Source: Actinomycetota bacterium (lineage in GTDB: Bacteria; Actinomycetota; Humimicrobiia; Humimicrobiales; Humimicrobiaceae). Taken from it: 33,002 nucleotides of DNA. Positions 17,195-23,770 of the stretch are shown here, one piece after another (position 1 is the stretch's first letter; the number at the start of each line of letters is the position of its first letter). The notes under the pieces are model-generated. The model worked only from the letters and a program-made list of their open reading frames with translations, was not told the DNA's origin and made no database searches. A program made the translations under genes and the position numbers. Location: contig JAQVJB010000004.1 in NCBI GenBank assembly GCA_028695395.1, positions 1-33,002 of the forward strand, written 5' to 3'.

Positions 17195-18190
17195 TTAGCG
17201 TCTTTCCAGTTTCCTGAAATTAATCCATATATCCAATATCCCGATAATAGGGATTATTATTAGTAATATTATAAAAAAACTGATAGCAATTATTATTAAA
17301 ATACGCCATACATATGCTATCTTAAAATTATCAAAAATTCCCCATAATACCGCAAAACCTATTACGGTATACAGCAGACCAAAAACTATCAACAGATTTA
17401 TCCCTACCGCATCAAATGCGAAGTCAAATCTAGCATCAAAATTTGGTATTACTACTAAAATCAGCCCTGCAATAAATCCAAAAATAAAATGCCATGGAAT
17501 ATCCCATGTCTTAAAGAGGGGAATCCCTCTGAGCACTATGCCATTTTTCCTGAATATTATCATGCTCCAGTAATAACTTATAAAAGTACTTAGAAACACG
17601 TAAAAAATAACGACGCTAGGCATAAGATACGGAAGCATATTAAGAAATCCCTTTGCTTGTGAAAGAGTAGCCTGCATCTGCTCCTGAGTAATAGCCATCG
17701 TTTTCATATAGTTCTGAACAATCGGATCTTCAGGCAGATTTATTATCACTTCCTTATAACTGTTAAGAAAATTCTGGATAAAACCGGAATCCTGGAATAT
17801 GGAAATGAAAGAAATATATATCACAAGAAGCACGATGAAAACAATACTCGAAAAAGCAATATTTGCAAATGGGCCTTTATTATTTGAAAAACAATACCTG
17901 TATATAAAAGAAACAGAGATAAGAAGTGCCATAAATAAAAATGGAATTTTCAAATCAAAAAAAAAGAGTACCAAGCTGCCTGTAATTGAACAGATAATGC
18001 TCTCCCATATCCTTCCCTCAAGAATCAGCCTGACAGAAGGTATACCTATAAGCGCCAATCCTATTATGCCTATAAAAGGAATAAATATACTTATAGCCAG
18101 GACAAGAAATGCCATAACTGAAAATACAAGCATTTTAAAAAAATTGCTTTTTGGCTGATTGTAATTATTAATATTTTCAAAGGGCGACAT
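17195..18190 (-). CDS. yybS: DUF2232 (YybS-family) polytopic membrane protein
   Basis: 331-residue integral membrane protein with about eight hydrophobic segments and short basic loops. The N-terminal hydrophobic block begins near residue 18. A soluble loop of about 40 residues (about residues 125-170) separates the first five segments from the last ones, and the C-terminus is basic. Its place between rpsR and rplI is characteristic of DUF2232/YybS. In Bacillus the next gene is gdpP (c-di-AMP phosphodiesterase) before rplI; here rplI follows directly. Function is unknown, possibly transport; the call rests on topology and position. SD AAAGGT, 8 nt from the ATG. Confidence 0.8.
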   Translation of the reverse strand: MSPFENINNYNQPKSNFFKMLVFSVMAFLVLAISIFIPFIGIIGLALIGIPSVRLILEGRIWESIICSITGSLVLFFFDLKIPFLFMALLISVSFIYRYCFSNNKGPFANIAFSSIVFIVLLVIYISFISIFQDSGFIQNFLNSYKEVIINLPEDPIVQNYMKTMAITQEQMQATLSQAKGFLNMLPYLMPSVVIFYVFLSTFISYYWSMIIFRKNGIVLRGIPLFKTWDIPWHFIFGFIAGLILVVIPNFDARFDFAFDAVGINLLIVFGLLYTVIGFAVLWGIFDNFKIAYVWRILIIIAISFFIILLIIIPIIGILDIWINFRKLERR

Positions 18191-18201
18191 TAATATACCT
18201 T

Positions 18202-18477
18202 TTATCTTGTGAAATAAGGCATAAGGGCGATTTCTCTAGCCCTTTTAATTGCTTTTGCAATCATACTTTGGTGCTGTGCACAATTACCTGTTGATCTTTT
18301 TGGTCTTATCTTACCTTTATCTGAAACAAATTTTCTTAGCATTGACACTTCTTTATAATCGATACTGTCAATATTTTCCTTACAAAAATAACAATATCTC
18401 TTTCTTTGTTTTAAATTTAGAAGATTCTGCTTTGAATCCCTTAAATTTCTTTCTTCTCTTCCTTTTTTTCTAGCCAA
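18202..18477 (-). CDS. rpsR: 30S ribosomal protein S18 (zinc-ribbon, C+ type)
   Basis: S18 pairs with S6 on the 30S platform. 91 residues with IDYKEVSMLRKFVSDKGKI, RSTGNCAQHQ and AKAIKRAREIALMPY. CYFC (Cys29, Cys32) with Cys66 and His69 forms a zinc-binding set, so this is the C+ form rather than the zinc-free form. The start is a TTG at 18475-18477, with AAGGAG about 11 nt upstream. The gene lies in the rpsF-ssb-rpsR triad, 11 bp before the DUF2232 gene. Confidence 0.97.
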   Translation of the reverse strand: MARKKGREERNLRDSKQNLLNLKQRKRYCYFCKENIDSIDYKEVSMLRKFVSDKGKIRPKRSTGNCAQHQSMIAKAIKRAREIALMPYFTR

Positions 18478-18524
18478 TTTTAAGCTCTCTCCTTTTCAAA
18501 TTAAATTTCTCAATCTTTTTAAAA

Positions 18525-18977
18525 TTAAAATGGAATATCCTCACTTGTAAAATCAATGTCATCATCGCTGCTGTCTGGCTTTGTTTTCTGATATTCCCCG
18601 GAATAATCCCCTTTTGGATTTTTCTTTATCTCGCAAGAAGCAAACTCCAGGCTGGGCGCAACAATATTTGCAGTCACTTCCAGGGTTACTCTCTGTTCCC
18701 CTTCTTTTTCATATGCGCTTGAAGTCAGCTTGCGTCCAACTACTACTACTCTGTCACCTTTCCTTAGGCTCTCTGCGCAGTTTTCTGCCAGTTTGTACCA
18801 GGTTATTATTCTATAAAAATCGGTATTCTCAACCCACTCCATTGTTTTTTTATCCTGATAATTCCTGTTGACTGCAATATAAAAAGTTGCAACAGCACTA
18901 CCTGATGGAGTAAACCTGAGATCTGGATCTCTTGTTAGATTACCGCTAAGCAGCATAAAAAATGGATTTAAAGACAT
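18525..18977 (-). CDS. ssb: Single-stranded DNA-binding protein
   Basis: Protects single-stranded DNA during replication and repair. 150 residues: an OB fold (LSGNLTRDPDLRFTPSGSAVATFYIAVNRNY; split here as two adjacent parts of one fold), WYKLAENCAESLRKGDRVVVVG, then a short linker and the acidic tip ending DFTSEDIPF, the usual docking tail for partner proteins. SD AAGGTG, 6 nt before the ATG. It sits between rpsF and rpsR, the classic order. Confidence 0.97.
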   Translation of the reverse strand: MSLNPFFMLLSGNLTRDPDLRFTPSGSAVATFYIAVNRNYQDKKTMEWVENTDFYRIITWYKLAENCAESLRKGDRVVVVGRKLTSSAYEKEGEQRVTLEVTANIVAPSLEFASCEIKKNPKGDYSGEYQKTKPDSSDDDIDFTSEDIPF

Positions 18978-19013
18978 AGTTTCACCTTTTCAAATTTATA
19001 TATTGGAATAATT

Positions 19014-19313
19014 CTATTCTTTCAAATCGTTTTCTTTTTTGACAATCAGGTGTCTTAAGACCTTATCGTTGATCTTATTCACCCTATCAATTTCATTGAT
19101 GACTTCTTCTTCAGCGGAAAAATTAATGATGTAATAGTATCCGTTTTCCTGATGCTTGATAGGATAAGCAAGTTTTCTTGTCCCCCATTTCACTGAATCA
19201 GAAACTGTTCCCTTGCCTTTTTCAATAATTGAAGTGATTTTATGGTATTCTTTTTCGATTGCTTCATCATCAAGACTGGCATCAAAAATTACCATGATTT
19301 CATAATCTCTCAA
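19014..19313 (-). CDS. rpsF: 30S ribosomal protein S6
   Basis: S6 forms a complex with S18 on the 30S platform. 99 residues; starts RDYEIMVIFDASLDDE, followed by DSVKWGTRKLAYPIKHQENGYYYIINFSAE (two parts of the family core). The start is TTG at 19311-19313, set by AGGAGG seven bases upstream and by agreement with other S6 N-termini. It is the first gene of a long minus-strand run that continues through ssb, rpsR, yybS, rplI and dnaB. The leader may control translation (separate entry). Confidence 0.97.
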   Translation of the reverse strand: MRDYEIMVIFDASLDDEAIEKEYHKITSIIEKGKGTVSDSVKWGTRKLAYPIKHQENGYYYIINFSAEEEVINEIDRVNKINDKVLRHLIVKKENDLKE

Positions 19314-19317
19314 ACTT

Positions 19318-19430
19318 ATACCTCCTATGGACTAATAATTATTTATTAGGCCCTGCTAAACACAGGGCAAAAGGTATCATTGCTTTTTATTAAGTTTTTC
19401 AAACCTAAACTAAACAATAAAATACCGAAT
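19318..19430 (-). promoter_or_regulatory. Structured rpsF leader with possible SD-sequestering switch
   Basis: On the transcript, ATACCT (19377-19372) can pair with AGGTAT (19323-19318), which overlaps the SD, closing a three-way junction. Inside are a hairpin GCCCTG/CAGGGC with a 7-nt loop (19368-19350) and, directly abutting, a hairpin CTAATAA/TTATTAG (19349-19332). A competing helix pairs GGTAT (19426-19422) and ATTG (19418-19415) with CAAT-G-ATACC (19382-19373), which would free the SD. The first strand of the competing helix would lie only a few bases after the predicted transcript start. Known rpsF leaders bind S6:S18, but their hallmark CCG was not found at an obvious position, so assignment is tentative. 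Confidence 0.45.
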
Positions 19431-19436
19431 GACGAT

Positions 19437-19463
19437 ATTATAACATTTATTTGATAATGACAA
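19437..19463 (-). promoter_or_regulatory. Promoter of the rpsF operon (extended -10)
   Basis: Minus-strand TGTTATAAT (19445-19437) is an extended -10. TTGTCA (19463-19458) lies 15 bp upstream of TATAAT, a short spacer compensated by the TG motif. Predicted start is near 19430, giving a leader of about 117 nt. No terminator is visible between the upstream histidine-phosphatase stop (19490) and this promoter, so some read-through is possible. Confidence 0.6.
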
Positions 19464-19489
19464 CATCTTTATGCTATTAATAAATTATT

Positions 19490-20167
19490 TTAATCCTCTT
19501 TTTCCCTAATTGCTGCATACTTCTTAATCACATTATCAGAATTATCGCTATAATATTTATAAAGATGACCGGTAAAGTTTATCTGGGATATATAAGTAAA
19601 ATTTTTGTCAAGATAAACAATGTTTATGGCTCCATGGCTCTGGATTATAGAGCTCCATTTCTCAGGTGGTATTTTTAACCAGTAAACAAGTAATGAGACA
19701 ATCAGCCCGCCATGGGAGATAATGAGTATGTTTGAATTATCAGGATTTTCCTCGAATATCCTTCTTAATTCACCAAGAGCTCTTTTTGTAAGAGCTATAA
19801 AACTTTCTCCATCTGTAGGAGGGTTGCTATATGGATCTTTTAGCCAGTTCTGGTAATCATAATTATATCTTTCATTTATTTCGTCAAATTTTAGGCCTTC
19901 CCATTTCCCAAAATTTATTTCTTTTAGATTTTCTCTTATTACATAGCCTTTTTTCAAAACTTTTTTAAAAGCCTCAGCCGTCTCAACAGCTCTTCCCAGA
20001 GGACTGGAATATATGCCGGAAAACTTTACCTTTGAAAGATATAAAGCAGAAAGCTTTGCCTGCTGAACTCCTTCAGAAGTAAGATTTGTATTTGTGACTC
20101 CCTGATATCTTCCTTCGATATTCCATTTAGTTTTACCGTGTCTTACAAGAAATAATTTAAATCCCAT
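19490..20167 (-). CDS. Histidine phosphatase family protein (phosphoglycerate-mutase-like)
   Basis: 225-residue branch-1 histidine phosphatase. The catalytic LVRHGKTKWN at the N-terminus carries the phospho-accepting His and its Arg. SSPLGRAVETAEAF, INFGKWEGLKFDEI and the second catalytic His in ISHGGLIVSLL complete the active site. Such proteins include cofactor-dependent phosphoglycerate mutases, alpha-ribazole phosphatase (CobC) and broad phosphatases; nothing here selects one. SD GGAG lies 5 nt before the ATG. It stands alone between rpsF and the plus-strand dehydratase genes. Confidence 0.9.
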   Translation of the reverse strand: MGFKLFLVRHGKTKWNIEGRYQGVTNTNLTSEGVQQAKLSALYLSKVKFSGIYSSPLGRAVETAEAFKKVLKKGYVIRENLKEINFGKWEGLKFDEINERYNYDYQNWLKDPYSNPPTDGESFIALTKRALGELRRIFEENPDNSNILIISHGGLIVSLLVYWLKIPPEKWSSIIQSHGAINIVYLDKNFTYISQINFTGHLYKYYSDNSDNVIKKYAAIREKED

Positions 20168-20267
20168 TTTTTCTCCAAAAATATTTACTTATAAATTAAT
20201 TTATTAATTCCATATTGATAAATTTAAATTTTTTGAAACTTAAAATCAATATAAACATCTAAAATTA

Positions 20268-20296
20268 TTGACTGATTGAAAAAAATCATACATATT
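20268..20296 (+). promoter_or_regulatory. Possible promoter of the plus-strand dehydratase genes
   Basis: TTGACT (20268-20273), 17 bp, CATATT (20291-20296) on the plus strand, about 85-110 bp before the first gene. The -35 is good, the -10 mediocre. The spacer carries a small dyad TGATT/AATCA. The remainder of this 214-bp divergent gap is AT-rich and shows nothing else I can support. Confidence 0.35.
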
Positions 20297-20381
20297 CTTA
20301 GAAATGATAATTGAAGTTCTATACAAAAAATTAATTTTATTTTAATATCTTAAGGTTTTACTTAATGCTTTTTTATTTATA

Positions 20382-21548
20382 TTGATAACAAATATTAAAT
20401 TAACAATGGAAATAAAAATAGAAGAGTCGTTTGCAGATTCAATAAAAAGCAGTGCTTCATTAAACACAGGTAGAGGCATGGTTGCTTATACATGCAGCTA
20501 TATACCTGAGGAACTAATAGCGGCAGCGAACCTGATACCTTACAGAGTCTATGGAAACAAAGAAAGCAACCTTGCTGATAAATATTTTCCCATAAACTTC
20601 TGTCCTTATGTAAAAGCTGTTTGGGAGGAAATACATCATAATACCATATTAGATGCAATTATTCTTGCTACTTCCTGCGATGGCATAAGAAGGTTAAATG
20701 ACTATATATCTTACTATGAAAAAGAACTTCCTGTTTTTATGCTGGACATACCCCGTAAGTCAGATAAAGACTCCTTAGGATTTTTTGCACATAATCTTAA
20801 AAATCTATGGATTTTCTTATGCGGAATCAGTAATGTAGATCCAGGAAACACTGATATCATAAAAGCCTCTTCTTCAATAATTAATAGAAAAAGGACACTT
20901 TTAAAAGAACTTACTAAACATTATGAAGCTGATATGCATCAAATCATTAAAAACGATGATTACTTCAATATAATAAATATTTCTCTTAGCTCTGAAACAG
21001 ATACTTTTAATAATGAGCTGGAGTCATATATTAAAAAAATAAAATCTCTTAAAGAAAATTATGATACCGTGCATAATGATTTTAAAAGCAATCTTAAGAT
21101 AATGATAATAGGAAATTATATAAATGATAATAACTTCTGGTCCATTTTTGAAAACTTGAATGTAAAGTTGATTTCCAGTGATATTTGCATAACATACAGA
21201 TATTTTGATATAGGCCTAGAAAAAAACTATGAAGCACCTGGCCTGGAAAACGATATTTTTACAGATATTGCTAATTCTTTTATTTCAAAACCTGCCTGTT
21301 TCAGAATGGCAGACATAAAAAGTAAATTAAATGATATAAAGGCACAGATTTATGAAAATAATATAAATGGAGTAATTTTTGCAAGCCTTAAATTTTGCGA
21401 CAATACTCTTTATTCTTTTCCTGCTTTAAAGAATGAATTAAATAAGATGAAAATACCTTCTATTTTTCTGGACATAGAATACGGAAAATCGTCATATGGT
21501 CAGTTAAAGACAAGAATAGAAGCTTTTATTGAAATGCTTAACTTGTGA
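20382..21548 (+). CDS. 2-hydroxyacyl-CoA dehydratase / benzoyl-CoA reductase family subunit (HgdB/BcrC-like)
   Basis: One iron-sulfur subunit of an activator-dependent radical dehydratase or reductase. The N-terminal core reads VAYTCSYIPEELIAAANLIP (Cys38), then FCPYVKA (Cys74) and ATSCDGIRRLND (Cys99): the three cysteines expected to hold a [4Fe-4S] cluster. The C-terminal half has VIFASLKFCD and ends YGQLKTRIEAFIEML, a family hallmark. 388 residues from TTG at 20382; an ATG at 20406 gives 380. Neither has a clear SD. Followed 61 bp later by a distantly related subunit and then the activator. The substrate cannot be inferred: no CoA transferase, ligase or transporter is adjacent. Confidence 0.85.
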   Translation: MITNIKLTMEIKIEESFADSIKSSASLNTGRGMVAYTCSYIPEELIAAANLIPYRVYGNKESNLADKYFPINFCPYVKAVWEEIHHNTILDAIILATSCDGIRRLNDYISYYEKELPVFMLDIPRKSDKDSLGFFAHNLKNLWIFLCGISNVDPGNTDIIKASSSIINRKRTLLKELTKHYEADMHQIIKNDDYFNIINISLSSETDTFNNELESYIKKIKSLKENYDTVHNDFKSNLKIMIIGNYINDNNFWSIFENLNVKLISSDICITYRYFDIGLEKNYEAPGLENDIFTDIANSFISKPACFRMADIKSKLNDIKAQIYENNINGVIFASLKFCDNTLYSFPALKNELNKMKIPSIFLDIEYGKSSYGQLKTRIEAFIEMLNL

Positions 21549-21609
21549 TAACTTTAATTAATTGAATTAAAATTTACTGTTTTTTATAAATATAATTGAA
21601 AGATAATTA

Positions 21610-22887
21610 ATGGGCATCGTTTCAATCAAAGAAAAAATAATAGATAGCATTCAAAATAATCTGGATATAAAAAGTGTTAGGAAAATACTGAAACTGATTT
21701 CAAATCCAATTGTTTTCTTTTTGTATGGTCTTTCTTTTAAATCTGTATCGGATAAATATCTCAATAAATACAGTCTTTCGTATATGAGGGAGGTTTATTG
21801 CGGTAATCATCCTATAGCCTACGGCTCTCTTTTTATACCTTATGAGATACTTAATAGCTTAAATCTTAAACTTATACTGCCTGAAGTTATGGGTGGGTTT
21901 ACTGCCGGCTTAGGGGTAACAGACAAGACTCTTTCAAATGCAGCGAATAACTGGTATTCTGCAGATCTGTGCACATTTCACCGAAGTGCTTCCGGAGCAG
22001 CCAATATGAGTCTTTTCCCAAAACCCGATTTTATTATCTGCAGCAATCTTGCTTGTGACGCTGCCTGCAAATCTTTTGAAGATATGGCAAAAAAATTCGA
22101 AATCGAGGACAGGTTTTATTTAATAGATATTCCTTATGAAAATGACGAGATTTCGCTCAAATATCTTGCAGTTCAGCTGGAAAATATTTATTTTGACATA
22201 TCGGACAAATTAAAAATAAAACCAGATATAAATAATTTAAAAAAAGCTCTGATTAATTCAAATAAATTAAGAAGTCATTTGCTTGAAGTGAATAAAATAC
22301 GTGAGGAATTATTTGATTATCCCCAATATTATAACGGACTAAGCTATATACTTCCGCTTTTTGGCCTTTCCGGAACAAGCAAAGCAGCTGAGCTTTACAG
22401 GATAATGGAAAAAGAACTAAAAGCTAAATTAAGAAAACAAATTCAGCCTGGAAAAATGAAAAAGATTTTGTGGATGCACCTGAAACCTTACTACAGAAAC
22501 GAAATATTTAATATCCTTGAAGAAAATGGCTGCAGGGTAGTTTGTGAGGAGATAACTGACGTGTTCTGGGAAGAGATGGATCCTGAAAAGCCATTTATCA
22601 GCCTTGCCTCTAAGATGATCTCAAATCCTCTCAGAGGAAACGGGCAAAACAGAATAAATACTATTCTTTCAATGGCAGAAAAATATAAAGTGGATGGTGC
22701 AATATTATTTTCCCATTGGGGCTGCAGGCAAAGCAACGGGCTTGCTAGGATACTTAAAGACAGGCTCGCAGAAATAAAAATACCCTTACTGATTTTAGAC
22801 GGGGACTGTGTTGATAAAAACAATTGTCCTTCAGGACAGATAAAGACTCGCATTGAAGGTTTTACCGAAATAATAAATTCGCTTTAA
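21610..22887 (+). CDS. 2-hydroxyacyl-CoA dehydratase / benzoyl-CoA reductase family subunit (HgdA/BcrB-like)
   Basis: Second, divergent subunit (425 residues). Conserved blocks are GSLFIPYEILNSLNL, GGFTAGLGVTDKTLSNAANN, YSADLCTFHRSASGAAN and ICSNLACDAACKSFEDMAKK, giving a Cys-rich cluster site. The end reads GAILFSHWGCRQSNGLARIL, then DGDCVDKNNCPSGQIKTRIEGF. This resembles the BcrB/HgdA-type partner of the preceding HgdB/BcrC-like gene, so the pair should form a heterodimer. An N-terminal leader of about 45 residues before the core is longer than in the first subunit. SD is weak (GAAAG) before ATG 21610. Confidence 0.83.
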   Translation: MGIVSIKEKIIDSIQNNLDIKSVRKILKLISNPIVFFLYGLSFKSVSDKYLNKYSLSYMREVYCGNHPIAYGSLFIPYEILNSLNLKLILPEVMGGFTAGLGVTDKTLSNAANNWYSADLCTFHRSASGAANMSLFPKPDFIICSNLACDAACKSFEDMAKKFEIEDRFYLIDIPYENDEISLKYLAVQLENIYFDISDKLKIKPDINNLKKALINSNKLRSHLLEVNKIREELFDYPQYYNGLSYILPLFGLSGTSKAAELYRIMEKELKAKLRKQIQPGKMKKILWMHLKPYYRNEIFNILEENGCRVVCEEITDVFWEEMDPEKPFISLASKMISNPLRGNGQNRINTILSMAEKYKVDGAILFSHWGCRQSNGLARILKDRLAEIKIPLLILDGDCVDKNNCPSGQIKTRIEGFTEIINSL

Positions 22888-22984
22888 AAACTGAAAATTT
22901 GTAAAACGCCTGTTCAGGTTATTAATAAAAATATATATTTGCTTTATTTTAAAAAATATAAAAAATATTCCCGGAGTGATTTAT

Positions 22985-23770
22985 ATGTATAGCTGTGGCA
23001 TTGATATCGGTTCAGTTTCTACTGAAGCCATCATATTAAAAAAAGATGATAATGATAATTTTGATATTTGTTCTTATGTGATAGGAAGGACAGGGTCAGA
23101 TATAAAAACTGCATCAGAGAATATTTTTAATGATGCTCTTTTAAAGGCTAAAATAAAAAAAGAAGATATCAAAACCATAATTGCCACTGGATATGGAAGA
23201 AAAAATGTAAGTTTCGCTAACAAAAATATCACTGAGATAACATGCCATGCAAGCGGTGTTCTCTCTGTTTTTCCCGACGTAAAGACAATCATCGATATCG
23301 GAGGCCAGGATTCAAAAGTAATCAAGATAGATAAGCTGACAAAAAAGCCTATTGATTTTTTAATGAATGATAAATGTGCAGCAGGCACTGGCAGATTTCT
23401 CGAAGTAATGGCAAAAGCGCTTGATATCGAACTTGAAAATTTCGGAAAAATCTTCTTCAATACAAATGAAAAGATAGAAATAACTTCTACCTGTACCGTA
23501 TTTGCAGAATCTGAGATAGTTTCTCTTATAGGTCATGGGGTCGACAAAGGTAAAATAGTCAAAGGATTACTTTATTCTGTTGCTGACAGGATAATATCGA
23601 TGATATCTAGACTGGGTCTTGAAGAACCTGTATCACTTACTGGAGGAGTAGCCAAGAATTCCGGCATAGTGGGAGCACTGGAGGAAAAGCTGAAAACAAA
23701 GCTACTTATACCTTTTGAGCCACAGGTCACTGGAGCTTTGGGAGCTGCTGCCCTTGCTTTAAAGATTTAA
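22985..23770 (+). CDS. ATP-dependent activator of (R)-2-hydroxyacyl-CoA dehydratase (HgdC/BadF-type)
   Basis: Homodimeric iron-sulfur ATPase that injects one low-potential electron into the dehydratase. The ASKHA fold shows phosphate loop GIDIGSVSTEAI, IIDIGGQDSKVI and a C-terminal LTGGVAKNSGIV. Two cluster cysteines, NDKCAAGTGRFLE and TSTCTVFAESE, are present, so an interface [4Fe-4S] cluster is expected. I chose ATG 22985 because GGAG lies 8 nt upstream (261 aa); GTG 22976 is the alternative. Its last 44 bases overlap the 3' end of the opposing nucleotidyltransferase gene. Confidence 0.93.
   Translation: MYSCGIDIGSVSTEAIILKKDDNDNFDICSYVIGRTGSDIKTASENIFNDALLKAKIKKEDIKTIIATGYGRKNVSFANKNITEITCHASGVLSVFPDVKTIIDIGGQDSKVIKIDKLTKKPIDFLMNDKCAAGTGRFLEVMAKALDIELENFGKIFFNTNEKIEITSTCTVFAESEIVSLIGHGVDKGKIVKGLLYSVADRIISMISRLGLEEPVSLTGGVAKNSGIVGALEEKLKTKLLIPFEPQVTGALGAAALALKI

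Noticed and set aside
22888..22975. Terminator or promoter between the second dehydratase subunit and the activator
   Set aside because: Only a 4-bp stem CCTG-TT-CAGG, no U-run, and no good -35/-10 pair; co-transcription is the simpler reading.
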